A program made the translations under genes and the position numbers. Under the pieces are notes generated by a model that saw nothing but the letters and a program-made list of their open reading frames with translations, ran no database searches and was not told the origin of the DNA. A stretch of DNA of 64,000 nt from Prochlorococcus sp. AG-347-K16 (GTDB taxonomy: Bacteria; Cyanobacteriota; Cyanobacteriia; PCC-6307; Cyanobiaceae), in the NCBI GenBank assembly GCA_003281405.1, contig QCCD01000005.1, forward strand, positions 1-64,000, read 5' to 3'. Of this stretch, positions 30,126 through 39,494 are shown one piece after another (the stretch's first letter is position 1; each line of letters starts with the position of its first letter).

Positions 30126-31289
30126 TTAATTTCTCTCAAGATATTTGGATACCACAACTAATGCTTCACCAGCTTGTTGAGTTGTAATTCTTCCCATGTT
30201 GAGAAGTGTATTACTAATAGCAGAAACTACTGTAATAATATCTCTATCATTAACATAACCTAAGTGTCCGACTCTAAAAATTTTCCCTTTCAGATGATCT
30301 TGACCACCAGCAAGTAAAATATCAAAATTATTTTTTATTTTTTTTCTAAATTCTTCAGCATCCATCCCTTCTGTTTTTATTGCAGTAATTGAAGGGCTTA
30401 AATATTTTTCATCAGCAAATAATTTTAGATTTAAAGCCTTTACAGCATTGCTCATTGCTAGTTTATGTTTATTGTGTCTCTTAAAAATATTATCCAATCC
30501 TTCTTCTCGCATCATTTTTAAAGCTTCATCTAACGCAAAAACCAAATTAACTGCTGGAGTATATGGATTACTGTTACTTTGAAGACTTTTTCTGTAGGAT
30601 TTTAAATTTAAATAAAATTTTGGTAAATTAGATTTTTCTGCAGCTTCCCATGCTTTTTGGCTCATAGTTATAAAACTAAGCCCTGGGGGTATCATATATC
30701 CTTTTTGTGAACCTGAAGCAACGATATCTAATTTCCATTCATCTACCGGTACATTGCAAGCACCAAGACTTGTGACGCAGTCAACAATTGATAAAGCTGT
30801 GTTATGTTTACGAATATATGAACTTATAGTTTCTAGATCATTAATGACACCTGTTGAGGTTTCAGAATGAGTCAAAATAACTGCCTTTATCTCTTTTCGT
30901 TTATCTTCCTCTAATACTTTTCTAAATTCTTCTGGGTCAAGTGGAATTCCCCATTCCGAATCAATATTTATTACTTCTAAACCAAATTCTTTAGCAACTT
31001 TTACCCATCTTTGGCCAAATTTTCCATTTTCTCCGCATATTACTTTATCTCCTCTACTTAAGGTATTTATTATTCCAGCTTCCATTGCAGCTGTTCCACT
31101 ACCAGTGATTGTTAGAACATCATTTTGAGTTTGATGAAGCCACTGTAAATTTTTAGTAGTACTTTGTACGAGATCTTGGAATTCTTTGCTGCGATGGCCT
31201 ATTGGATGTTTACTCAATGCTTGTAAAACTTTTTCTGGAACTGGTGTGGGTCCAGGAATCATCAGTGATAATTTTTGCTGTATGGCCAC
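30126..31289 (-). CDS. Class V aminotransferase (serine/alanine-glyoxylate aminotransferase)
   Basis: PLP enzyme of the alanine-glyoxylate/serine-pyruvate aminotransferase group, which in cyanobacteria removes photorespiratory glyoxylate. The 387 residues begin with LMIPGPTPVPEKVL and contain the PLP lysine in ASGSQKGYMIPPGLSF, TGSGTAAMEAG for phosphate binding and HSETSTGVINDL. Related sequences have been mislabelled soluble hydrogenase small subunit; nothing here supports a hydrogenase. It is divergent from cbiD with ~36 bp between starts. Confidence 0.92.
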   Translation of the reverse strand: MAIQQKLSLMIPGPTPVPEKVLQALSKHPIGHRSKEFQDLVQSTTKNLQWLHQTQNDVLTITGSGTAAMEAGIINTLSRGDKVICGENGKFGQRWVKVAKEFGLEVINIDSEWGIPLDPEEFRKVLEEDKRKEIKAVILTHSETSTGVINDLETISSYIRKHNTALSIVDCVTSLGACNVPVDEWKLDIVASGSQKGYMIPPGLSFITMSQKAWEAAEKSNLPKFYLNLKSYRKSLQSNSNPYTPAVNLVFALDEALKMMREEGLDNIFKRHNKHKLAMSNAVKALNLKLFADEKYLSPSITAIKTEGMDAEEFRKKIKNNFDILLAGGQDHLKGKIFRVGHLGYVNDRDIITVVSAISNTLLNMGRITTQQAGEALVVVSKYLERN

Positions 31290-31325
31290 TTTTTGTTATA
31301 TAGGTCATTCTTAGATTAGTTCTCA

Positions 31326-32462
31326 TTGTATATTTTTCAATTACTTGATTTGAAAAAAGGATTTTCTTTACCTTTATGGGTTGCTGGAGCTGCTAGGTCA
31401 GCATTAAAAAAACTAGTAGGTTTACCATTTGAAAATTATGAACTAATAAAAATTCCTAATGAAAAAAAAGAAATAAAAATCGAGATTCATTCTGTTGGTT
31501 TACTTCAAGATAACTCTCATGCGTTAGGAATTACCTTTGCAAAGTCAGGCTTAGATCTTGACATAACACAAAACTTAGAAATATGGGCAATAGCCTCTTT
31601 AGAAAAAATCTCTTTTAATAATCTTGTTCCAAAAATTCCAATCAATATTATTGCAGGATCTGGTGTAGGTATAAAAGAAGATACATCAGAGATATGCATT
31701 TCGAATTTTGCAAAAGAAGTTTTATATCAAAACTTATTAGATATTATTCCTGAGGGCTCTAATTTGAAATTAGAAATTATTTTCCCAAAGGGGGCTTTTT
31801 TAGCGGAAAGAACTAGTAATAAGTCATTTGGTATCGTTGATGGATTATCTATTATTGGTACTTCGGCTGAGACTTATTCGAGTGCTTCACCTGATCAATT
31901 AGAAAAGGCTAAAACTAATCTAGCCAAGTTAATTAAAAATGATTTTAAAGGGGAAGTTGTTTTTGTTATTGGTGAAAATGGTTTAAATTTGGCAAAAACC
32001 TATAATGTTAATTTACCAATTATAAAAATTGGAAATTGGATAGGACCATTATTAGTTGAAGCTGCAATAAAAAAAGTTAAGACTGTAATTCTTTTTGGAT
32101 ATCACGGAAAATTAATTAAATTAGCAGGTGGTATTTTTCATACACATAATCATTTGGCTGATGCAAGAATTGAGATTCTTGTTTATTTAGCTGTTCAAGA
32201 AAAGTTACCACCTGAAAAATTATTTGAATTATCTCAGTTAAATAATTTAGAGGATGCATTACTACTTCTTGAAAGATTTAATCAATCATTAGCTGATAAA
32301 TTGTTCCAGAATTTATCTAATATGATTGAAAAACGTTCTTTTACTTATGTAAATAGGTATGTAAAAACTGATATGGAAATAGCGTCAATCATTTTTGATA
32401 GAAAAAGGAAAATTAGATGGGCTGGGATTTACGGTAAAAAGTATATTTCTTATTTTCAATAA
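31326..32462 (+). CDS. cbiD: Cobalt-precorrin-5B C(1)-methyltransferase
   Basis: Methylates C1 in anaerobic-route corrin ring synthesis. The 378 residues show KGFSLPLWVAGAARSALKKL, then GSGVGIKEDTSEIC, FPKGAFLAERTSNKSFGIVDGLSIIGTS and GYHGKLIKLAGGIFHTHNHLADAR, which are CbiD signatures. The start is TTG (31326); a second in-frame TTG lies at 31350. Prochlorococcus makes pseudocobalamin, and this fits the cobalamin-dependent QueG upstream. It is divergent from the aminotransferase and followed by guaA after 54 bp. Confidence 0.94.
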   Translation: MYIFQLLDLKKGFSLPLWVAGAARSALKKLVGLPFENYELIKIPNEKKEIKIEIHSVGLLQDNSHALGITFAKSGLDLDITQNLEIWAIASLEKISFNNLVPKIPINIIAGSGVGIKEDTSEICISNFAKEVLYQNLLDIIPEGSNLKLEIIFPKGAFLAERTSNKSFGIVDGLSIIGTSAETYSSASPDQLEKAKTNLAKLIKNDFKGEVVFVIGENGLNLAKTYNVNLPIIKIGNWIGPLLVEAAIKKVKTVILFGYHGKLIKLAGGIFHTHNHLADARIEILVYLAVQEKLPPEKLFELSQLNNLEDALLLLERFNQSLADKLFQNLSNMIEKRSFTYVNRYVKTDMEIASIIFDRKRKIRWAGIYGKKYISYFQ

Positions 32463-32516
32463 GATTAATTTGTGATTCATTATGCTTTTGTAAATAAATT
32501 GAGCTAACTTTTATAC

Positions 32517-34103
32517 ATGAGTCAAACATCTTTCAAAAAAGAACGAGATCCTTCAATATTAATTTTAGATTTCGGATCTCAATATTCTGAATTAATTGCA
32601 AGACGAATCAGAGAAACTAATGTTTTTTCTCTTGTTGTAAGTAATTGTATTTCAATTGAGGAAATTAATAATATTAATCCTAAAGGGATCATTTTAAGTG
32701 GAGGTCCAAATTCTGTATATGAACAAAATGCTCCGAAATGTGATGAAAAAATTTTTAATTTAGGAATTCCTATTCTTGGCATATGCTATGGAATGCAATT
32801 AATGGTCAAAGAACTTGGAGGGTCAGTTATTTCAGCAACCAAAAAAGCTGAATATGGTAGAGCACCAATAAATATAGATCAAGAATCCGACCTCCTTGTT
32901 GATGTAGAAGATAAATCTATAATGTGGATGAGTCATGGCGATTCAATTAATTGTTTGCCTGATGGATTTAATAAAATTGCTCATACTGAGAACACACTCC
33001 ATGCAGCAATTTCAAATGATGTAAAGAAATTATTTGGCGTACAATTTCATCCTGAAGTCATACATTCAGAGTTTGGAATGACGATAATTAAAAATTTTGT
33101 TTATAAAATTTCTTGTTGTGAGGCTGATTGGACAACCGAGAAATATATAGAGGAAACTATTCCCAGGATAAGAGAGCAAGTTGGCAATAAAAAAGTTTTG
33201 CTTGCCTTGTCAGGAGGAGTTGATTCCTCAACCCTTGCTTTTCTTCTTAATAAAGCAATTGGAAATCAGCTTACATGCATGTTTATTGACCAAGGTTTCA
33301 TGAGAAAAGGTGAACCAGAATTTTTAATGAATTTTTTTGATAAGAAATTTCATATTAAAGTTCAATACATTAATGCAAGGGAAAGGTTTATTGCCAAATT
33401 AAAAGGGATTACTGATCCAGAACAAAAAAGAAAAATTATTGGCGAAGAATTTATTAGAGTATTTGAAGAGGAAAGCAATAGATTGGGACCTTTTCAGTAT
33501 TTGGCTCAAGGTACTCTTTATCCTGATGTTATTGAGAGTGCTGGTACTAATATTGATCCTAAGACTGGTGAAAGGATAGCTGTAAAAATAAAGAGTCATC
33601 ATAACGTGGGTGGATTGCCAAAAGATTTACAATTTAAATTAGTTGAGCCATTAAGAAAACTTTTTAAGGATGAAGTCAGAAAAGTCGGTGCTGCCTTAGG
33701 TTTGCCGGATGAAATCATAAAAAGGCATCCATTCCCAGGTCCGGGTTTAGCTATAAGAATTTTGGGAGAGGTGAATAATGAAAAACTTGATTGTTTAAGA
33801 GATGCAGACTGGATAGTAAGAGACGAAATTAAAAAAGCTGGTCTTTACAATGATATTTGGCAAGCTTTTGCAGTATTGCTACCGGTTAAAACCGTAGGAG
33901 TTATGGGAGATAAAAGGACTTATGCATGGCCAATAGTTTTACGTTGTGTATCTAGTGAAGATGGCATGACAGCCGATTGGTCAAAAATTCCATTTCAGAT
34001 TTTGGAGAGGATTTCAAATAGAATAGTAAATGAAGTAATTTCAGTAAATAGAGTTGTTTATGATATTACGAGCAAACCTCCTGGAACTATTGAGTGGGAA
34101 TAA
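32517..34103 (+). CDS. guaA: GMP synthase (glutamine-hydrolysing)
   Basis: Converts XMP to GMP. The 528 residues combine a class I glutaminase (nucleophile in GICYGMQ, His/Glu in [11 protein letters not shown]) with an ATP pyrophosphatase (P-loop [13 protein letters not shown]) and a C-terminal dimerisation domain ([29 protein letters not shown]). This is the complete two-domain bacterial form. Confidence 0.98.
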   Translation: MSQTSFKKERDPSILILDFGSQYSELIARRIRETNVFSLVVSNCISIEEINNINPKGIILSGGPNSVYEQNAPKCDEKIFNLGIPILGICYGMQLMVKELGGSVISATKKAEYGRAPINIDQESDLLVDVEDKSIMWMSHGDSINCLPDGFNKIAHTENTLHAAISNDVKKLFGVQFHPEVIHSEFGMTIIKNFVYKISCCEADWTTEKYIEETIPRIREQVGNKKVLLALSGGVDSSTLAFLLNKAIGNQLTCMFIDQGFMRKGEPEFLMNFFDKKFHIKVQYINARERFIAKLKGITDPEQKRKIIGEEFIRVFEEESNRLGPFQYLAQGTLYPDVIESAGTNIDPKTGERIAVKIKSHHNVGGLPKDLQFKLVEPLRKLFKDEVRKVGAALGLPDEIIKRHPFPGPGLAIRILGEVNNEKLDCLRDADWIVRDEIKKAGLYNDIWQAFAVLLPVKTVGVMGDKRTYAWPIVLRCVSSEDGMTADWSKIPFQILERISNRIVNEVISVNRVVYDITSKPPGTIEWE

Positions 34104-34171
34104 ATTGAACTGTTGGAATTTTTCTATTTTTTTTTGAAAGAATATTAATTATTAGTATTTACAAAATTTAA

Positions 34172-34813
34172 ATGCCTTTTATCGTTTTTATATTTTTAAT
34201 AATTCTTTCTTATATTACACCTTTAAAATATCAGTCAGAATTTCAATTTGTAGAAATATCTCAATTAATAATTTTATTTTCTTGCTTTATTCTGACATTT
34301 CAGCATTACAAATTATTCTTAAGAGTTTCAAATTTCCTCACATTTATTTTGCGTGAATTACTATTTCTTTTTCTCTTTTATGAAGAAGTTAGCATTTTAA
34401 CTGCGAGCGATAATTTTGCTGGTTTTAATTATCAGTCTCAGTTAAATTTACATAATCTAAATTTTTTTCTTGAGAATAAAATATTTTCACTTAACATAAA
34501 TAACCTGCATTTAAGTTGGTCATTACTTTTAATTGACTTTATTTACATCATTTCCCTTTTTATAATTAGTTATGGTTCTTATTTGCCTTTTTTGAAAAGA
34601 ATACGATTTTTCTTTTTAGAGAAGCAGTTTGCAATTTATACTTTTGCATATCTTGCTAATCTCGTATTTTCATCATTATTCAGAGATTTAAATATTATTA
34701 GTAAATATTATATTCTTGATGAGGAATTGATTGAATTGTTTACTTATAGCATCTTACTTTTTGATGTGATTCAAAAAAACAAAATATTAAAGAAAACTAA
34801 ATTTAAAAGTTGA
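34172..34813 (+). CDS. Multi-pass membrane protein of unknown function
   Basis: A 213-residue, very hydrophobic protein with about five membrane segments (~1-18, 32-50, 57-75, 112-135, 153-175). Acidic motifs lie between them: FYEEVSIL and SQLNLHNLNFF in the middle, and DEELIELFTYSILLF near the end. This spacing resembles a membrane family I recall with EE(I/V)SxGQRIF, NxHN and EExxEL motifs, also of unknown function; the resemblance is from memory and partial. Phe/Leu/Ile bias and AT-richness are strong. It sits at the border of an accessory-looking region. Confidence 0.7.
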   Translation: MPFIVFIFLIILSYITPLKYQSEFQFVEISQLIILFSCFILTFQHYKLFLRVSNFLTFILRELLFLFLFYEEVSILTASDNFAGFNYQSQLNLHNLNFFLENKIFSLNINNLHLSWSLLLIDFIYIISLFIISYGSYLPFLKRIRFFFLEKQFAIYTFAYLANLVFSSLFRDLNIISKYYILDEELIELFTYSILLFDVIQKNKILKKTKFKS

Positions 34814-34905
34814 AAATAAAAATGTATTATCTACAGTTAGTTCATCTAATTACCAAGAAAAGTATAAAGAATGGAAGTCTTCGGTTTGTCATGGTACTTT
34901 GGCAG

Positions 34906-34941
34906 TTTCTCTGTTGAGAAATCGTAGAGTAGTGGTTTCTC
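34906..34941. other. Overlapping inverted repeats of TTTCTC / GAGAAA
   Basis: TTTCTC at 34906-34911 can pair with GAGAAA at 34916-34921 (4-base loop), and the same GAGAAA can pair with a second TTTCTC at 34936-34941 (14-base loop). The two hairpins are mutually exclusive. They lie between convergent genes, 35-75 bp beyond the stop of the first TPR-sulfotransferase gene. They may be a weak bidirectional terminator, but no clean T-run follows. Confidence 0.35.
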
Positions 34942-34979
34942 TATACATTGTCTCAATAGCTGAATAAATGATTTTTTGA

Positions 34980-36359
34980 TTAATACTTAAGGTCTTTATA
35001 TTTATCAATTTTAGTAATGATTTCCATCGCAGGTTTAAGCATCTCTTTGTAGTTTTTCCAACCGCCAATAGATTTTGAATTAATTTTAGAACGAATTTGC
35101 ACATCGCTCGCTGTAAAAACTGATCTCTTACTTAAGTGAGGTTTCAGATATGCTTTGTTCCACTTCCATCCCAACCAATTAATTAAAGATTTTATCTCTT
35201 TATCAGGATTTGTAACTAATACATCATAATTTAAGTCGTAAATATTTTCTGGAAATCTTTTCTTGTATTCCTTCATTATTTGCTTATGGTCTAGATAAAT
35301 GATTGCGCAATCAATTAGGGAGGAGGAATACTCATTATCATTCGCAAAGTTTGTTCGGTAAATAGACAGAATATTATCTAGTGGATTGCGGTAGCAGTGA
35401 ATAATTTTTGAATTTGGTATTTGACTTGCAATAATGCCTGAATATTGATAGTTATATAACCATTTATTAGTTGTGATAATCGACTTTAATTCTTTATTTA
35501 TTCTTTGCATGTATAAATCAAAAAGATTAACTTTGCCTTTTTTTGCTTTCCATTCTTTAAAGGATCTTTCAAAAGCATTGATTTCGCCTAAGTCAAGAAC
35601 TTCAGAATTCATGCTAATAATTGATTCTACTAGAGTTGTTCCGCTTCTAGGCATACCCACTATAAAAATGCTTTGTGGATTATTTTTTTGTTTTGTCAAA
35701 TTAAGATTTGCTTTATTTGATTCATTAAGTAATAACTTAGATTTTTTTATAAGTGAATCCGAATTGGATGGGTGGATAGATATTTTTAATTGATTTGCTA
35801 ATTTAAGGCATTTAGCACTTTCTTTATAATTCTTTCTCTTGTGGAGAATATTTGCTCTTGCGAAAAAAATATTAAATTGATCATTTTTTGATTTATTCTT
35901 CCGGAAACTTTCAGAGAAGAGTTTCTTTTGCCAAATTTTATTTTCGTCTGTGAAGGTGAGAGTTGATAAATTATAGTATGCTTTTGTGAAATCAGGATTC
36001 AATGCAATCGCTTTACAGTAGCATGATTCTGCTTCTTTAAGTTTATTTTTCGCTCTCAAAATATTTCCAAGATTATTATGTGCAATTGCGTAATCAGGTT
36101 TGAGTAAAATTGCTCTTCTTATCCATATTTCCGCTTCTTTTAATCTGCCTAAATCTTTTAAGATTTCCCCAGAATTTAAGAAAATTCTATGATCTTTAAA
36201 ACCTTGATTGATAAAAAATTCATAATATTTTGATGCTTCAGTAATATTACCTTGCAAATGATATTTGAATGCTTTGCTTATGATTTCATTTTTAGAAAGA
36301 TTTGACAGTAATTTTTTTTCTATATTTTTTAGATTCTTCTTCTCATCAAATTCTTTCAT
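34980..36359 (-). CDS. TPR-sulfotransferase (copy 1)
   Basis: The 459-residue protein has an N-terminal TPR array (~20-190; for example PDYAIAHNNLGNILRAKNKLKEAE) and a C-terminal PAPS-dependent sulfotransferase domain. The 5'-phosphosulfate loop is IVGMPRSGTTLVESIIS and the 3'-phosphate segment is IHCYRNPLDNILSIYR. TPR-sulfotransferases modify proteins or glycans; the substrate here is unknown. It is paralogous to the gene at 36643-38217. The last 90 bp, including bases past the stop, match that gene at 86/90 positions, far above the rest of the pair. Confidence 0.88.
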   Translation of the reverse strand: MKEFDEKKNLKNIEKKLLSNLSKNEIISKAFKYHLQGNITEASKYYEFFINQGFKDHRIFLNSGEILKDLGRLKEAEIWIRRAILLKPDYAIAHNNLGNILRAKNKLKEAESCYCKAIALNPDFTKAYYNLSTLTFTDENKIWQKKLFSESFRKNKSKNDQFNIFFARANILHKRKNYKESAKCLKLANQLKISIHPSNSDSLIKKSKLLLNESNKANLNLTKQKNNPQSIFIVGMPRSGTTLVESIISMNSEVLDLGEINAFERSFKEWKAKKGKVNLFDLYMQRINKELKSIITTNKWLYNYQYSGIIASQIPNSKIIHCYRNPLDNILSIYRTNFANDNEYSSSLIDCAIIYLDHKQIMKEYKKRFPENIYDLNYDVLVTNPDKEIKSLINWLGWKWNKAYLKPHLSKRSVFTASDVQIRSKINSKSIGGWKNYKEMLKPAMEIITKIDKYKDLKY

Positions 36360-36492
36360 TTTTATTTTTTGAATCTGATTATTAGTTCTTATATTAGTGT
36401 TAAAAGCATACGATTAAAAAAATCCTTGAATTATAAAGAACTAATCCTCTACAAAAAATTCAACATTATTTACATAATGATAGGAATAAGTA

Positions 36493-36529
36493 GGTTTTTC
36501 ACGCAAAAACCACTCCTTTCATAGAGAGG
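36493..36529. other. Two adjacent hairpins in the 283-bp gap upstream of TPR-sulfotransferase copy 1
   Basis: A perfect 7-bp stem GGTTTTT/AAAAACC with a CACGC loop (36493-36511) is followed by a 6-bp stem CCTTTC/GAGAGG with an ATA loop (36515-36529). A further AACTA/TAGTT pairing lies at about 36553-36575. A related hairpin with the shared loop-side core ACGCAAAA lies upstream of copy 2. The rest of 36360-36642 shows no coding signal. It may be a structured 5' leader or a small RNA. Confidence 0.45.
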
Positions 36530-36642
36530 GATTAGAGCAATGGAACTATTGTGTGGGAGTAGTTGCACAACAATTTTAAGTCAGAGTCGAGATTTAGTTT
36601 TAATAGCATATGCTTTCTTTAGATGCATAACTTATTTTTTGA

Positions 36643-38217
36643 TTAGTATTTAAGGTCTTTATATTTATCTTTTTTAGTAATGATTTCCATCGCAGGTTTA
36701 AGCATCTCTTTGTAGTTTTTCCATCCTCCTAAAGATTTTGTGTTAATTGGTGAACGAACCTGAACATTACTTCTTGTTGAGACTTTACGTTTATTTAAAT
36801 GTGGCGATAAATATAAATCATTCCAGTTCCAACCTAACCAACGAATCAAAGATTTTATTTCATTTGAGGGATGAGTCACTAACTTATCGTAATTTAATGA
36901 ATATATATGATTTTTAAATTCTTTCTTATATTTCCTCATAATCTCATCTTGATCAGAATAGACTTCGGCAGAATCAACCAAACTCGAAGAGAAATTATTC
37001 CCTGTTGCGAAATGTGCTCTATAAATTGAAAGAATGTTATCTAAAGGATTTCTATAACAATGTATTATTTTTGCGTTAGGAATTGTTTTGGCAATTATGC
37101 CTGCATATTGATAATTAAATAACCACTTGTTTGTTGTGATTGTTTGACTATCACTATCTTTTATTTCTAATTTTTTCCAATATATCTCGCTCAGACTTTT
37201 TTGTTTTTCAGATTGTTTATATTCTCTATATGATTCTTCAAAGATATTAACTTCTCCAAGATCTTTTACTTTAGTATTTAAACTTATTATTGATTCGACA
37301 AGGGTAGAGCCACATCTAGGCAGACCTACTATAAAAATAGACATTGAATAATCTTCAGATTTTTGATTATTGCTTTCATAATTATCTGAGGATATTTTTA
37401 ATTTTTGAGTTTTATTAATTAATAAATCTACTTCAGATTTATGCATTCTAAGTTTCATATTATTTGCATTAACTAGATTCTCTGCACTTTCTACATATTG
37501 TCCTTTTCTATGAAAAATATTTGATCTTGCGAAAAAAATATTTACTAACTCTCTATTGTTTTTATTTTTCAGAATATTTTCAGAAAAAAGTTGATTATGC
37601 CATTTTTGAGTTGTAATACTTGTTTGTATAGTTGATAGTGATAAATATGCATCAGTTAATTGAGGATCAACTTCAAGTGCTTTTTGAGTATATGACTCTG
37701 CCTCTTTTAATCTACCTTGATCTTTTAATATGAATCCAAGATTATAATGAGCAATAGCAAAGTCTGATTTAAGTTCAATTGCTTTTTTGAGTTCTGATTC
37801 TGCTTTTTCCAAATTTCCTTGACCTATGAATAAAACTGCAAGATTGTAGTAAGCATTTGCATATTCAGGATTTAGAGAAATTGCTTTTTTAAGTTTTGAT
37901 TCTGATTCTTTATGTTTTCCGATCTCGTTGAGGAATATTCCATAATTAGAAAAAACTCTATAGTCTTTTATTCCTTGTTTAATAAGATATTCATAGTATT
38001 TTGCTGATTCTAACTTACGTCCTTGTGCCTGTAGATCGAATGCTTTTTTAATTAATTGACCGGTATTTAATTTCTGTTGATTTTTCGAAATTTTCTCTTT
38101 TTTTGATTGGTTCTTTTCGCCAAAACCTTTCATTAGTGATAAAGATAATTTCCTAATAGCCAGTATAGTCTTTACAAAAAATTTTTTAAAATGTTTATTA
38201 GTTAAATAAAGATTCAA
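36643..38217 (-). CDS. TPR-sulfotransferase (copy 2)
   Basis: A 524-residue paralogue of the preceding gene. It has a longer basic N-terminus (~1-50), four or more TPR units (~50-210; for example PEYANAYYNLAVLFIGQGNLEKAE) and a sulfotransferase domain with IVGLPRCGSTLVESIIS and IHCYRNPLDNILSIYR. One loop residue differs (Cys for Ser after PR), so the PAPS loop is PRCGST. The C-terminus GGWKNYKEMLKPAMEIITK is shared with copy 1. The tandem, same-strand arrangement with separate leaders indicates duplication and divergence, with possible conversion at the 3' ends. Confidence 0.88.
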   Translation of the reverse strand: MNLYLTNKHFKKFFVKTILAIRKLSLSLMKGFGEKNQSKKEKISKNQQKLNTGQLIKKAFDLQAQGRKLESAKYYEYLIKQGIKDYRVFSNYGIFLNEIGKHKESESKLKKAISLNPEYANAYYNLAVLFIGQGNLEKAESELKKAIELKSDFAIAHYNLGFILKDQGRLKEAESYTQKALEVDPQLTDAYLSLSTIQTSITTQKWHNQLFSENILKNKNNRELVNIFFARSNIFHRKGQYVESAENLVNANNMKLRMHKSEVDLLINKTQKLKISSDNYESNNQKSEDYSMSIFIVGLPRCGSTLVESIISLNTKVKDLGEVNIFEESYREYKQSEKQKSLSEIYWKKLEIKDSDSQTITTNKWLFNYQYAGIIAKTIPNAKIIHCYRNPLDNILSIYRAHFATGNNFSSSLVDSAEVYSDQDEIMRKYKKEFKNHIYSLNYDKLVTHPSNEIKSLIRWLGWNWNDLYLSPHLNKRKVSTRSNVQVRSPINTKSLGGWKNYKEMLKPAMEIITKKDKYKDLKY

Positions 38218-38547
38218 TTTAGTTGAAATTTCTAATGAATTCTTGGGAAATTATCAACAAGTATGTTTGATTTACAAAATTTAAGGTATCAATTCATTTG
38301 TCATGGTTTTGTTACGCAAAATACACCCCTTTTGAGACCTGGATTACGGAAATAATTTTGTCTGTGTTATCAATACTTTATTTAAGCGAAGATTAAGTTA
38401 AATATTTAAGTATTGATTTGTGATTTCGTTTAGTAATGCTTCCTTATAGTTTTTAAGGCATATCTTCAAGATAGATTAAATTTTATAGAAATTACTCATA
38501 GTTAAGATAATTATTCCATCATATTTTAGTTAAACGCCCAAAGTCCT
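38218..38547. other. 330-bp intergenic region with one hairpin
   Basis: No coding frame of note. At 38306-38322 GTTTTG/CAAAAT flank a TTACG loop, and the segment ACGCAAAA...CCTTTT...GGATTA (38314-38345) resembles the leader of TPR-sulfotransferase copy 1. The remainder is AT-rich and probably holds the divergent promoters of copy 2 and of the 46-residue frame that follows. Confidence 0.4.
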
Positions 38548-38688
38548 GTGATAGCATTGATTCGGCACTATAATATTTGTAATCACTCTAAGAGTCAAAA
38601 AACTATTTGCCAATATGACTATTTACAAGATGGTGGTTATCAAATTTTTAAAAATTTAAATTTTTTAAGCAAAAAATCTTTGAAATGA
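38548..38688 (+). CDS. Candidate small protein (46 aa) upstream of the Cas4-like nuclease
   Basis: A GTG-initiated frame (VIALIRHYNICNHSKSQ...) of 47 codons ending TGA at 38688, 12 bp before the next start. The composition looks protein-like (Cys at three places, CQYDYLQDGGYQIF) rather than the Lys/Asn/Ile noise typical of random frames at this GC. The start could instead be the TTG at 38557. No family is recognised. Without comparative data it remains a candidate. Confidence 0.42.
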   Translation: MIALIRHYNICNHSKSQKTICQYDYLQDGGYQIFKNLNFLSKKSLK

Positions 38689-38700
38689 GATTTAAATAAA

Positions 38701-39414
38701 ATGCCTGAGGTTATTAAATTAAGTCGATCTACCGTTGAGAAATATCATAGTTGTCCAAGATGTTGTGTGCTTGATAAAAAATATAAAATAAAACCGCCAT
38801 CATTACCATTTACCTTAAATATTGCTGTAGATAATTTATGTAAAAATGAATTTGATCACTACAGAAAAATTCAGGAGCCTCATCCTTTATTTATTGAACA
38901 TGGTATTGATGCTGTTCCATATAAACATAAAGACTTGGACCTTTGGAGAAGTAATTTTCAAGGGATTAGGTATAAGTCAATTGAACATCATTATGATTTT
39001 GGCGGAGCTGTAGATGATATTTGGCAGAAAAAAAATGGTGATCTTATTATTGTTGATGTAAAAGCAACATCTAAAAATAATTTTGATTGGCCCGAGACTT
39101 ACGATAAATACGAATATGCAAAAGCTTACAAGAGACAATTGGAAATGTATCAGTGGTTATTTAAAAAAAACGGTTTTAGAGTTGCGGAAGAAGCTTATCT
39201 TTTATATTTTAATGGAAAGAAAAATGAAGAGGCTTTTAATAATCAGTTAAATTTTGATGTTCATCTAATTAGATTAGATTGTTCAACATCATGGGTAGAA
39301 CGTAAGATAATTGATACGGTTAATTTATTACGTTCGGATCATTTCCCCAAACCTTCTTTAAATTGTGAATACTGTAACTATTTAAAGAAGCGTTGGCAGT
39401 TATCGATAACTTAA
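38701..39414 (+). CDS. PD-(D/E)XK nuclease-superfamily protein, Cas4/RecB-like
   Basis: A 237-residue protein. The nuclease core reads GGAVDDIWQ (Asp105), IIVDVKATS (Asp119-x-Lys121, the D-x-K motif) and YKRQLEMYQWL (Gln146, Tyr150), in the order of RecB/Cas4-type nucleases. Cys18 and Cys21 (SCPRCC) near the N-terminus and Cys222/Cys225 (CEYC) near the C-terminus could hold an iron-sulfur cluster as in Cas4, AddB and Dna2. No CRISPR array, cas gene or addA is nearby, so a stand-alone DNA-repair role is more likely. It starts 12 bp after the candidate 46-residue protein. Confidence 0.78.
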   Translation: MPEVIKLSRSTVEKYHSCPRCCVLDKKYKIKPPSLPFTLNIAVDNLCKNEFDHYRKIQEPHPLFIEHGIDAVPYKHKDLDLWRSNFQGIRYKSIEHHYDFGGAVDDIWQKKNGDLIIVDVKATSKNNFDWPETYDKYEYAKAYKRQLEMYQWLFKKNGFRVAEEAYLLYFNGKKNEEAFNNQLNFDVHLIRLDCSTSWVERKIIDTVNLLRSDHFPKPSLNCEYCNYLKKRWQLSIT

Positions 39415-39494
39415 TATTAATAGAATAATTTTTCACATTTCTGGAAAAATTGTGAAAAAAAGTTAATCTTTAATTAGATTATGCATTAAGACTT

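Noticed and set aside
34822..34917. 31-residue frame (MYYLQLVHLI...) between convergent genes
   Set aside because: Very short, ends in the inverted-repeat region, no spacing or composition support.
38701..39414. Type I CRISPR Cas4
   Set aside because: No array or cas1/cas2 is visible anywhere in the window.
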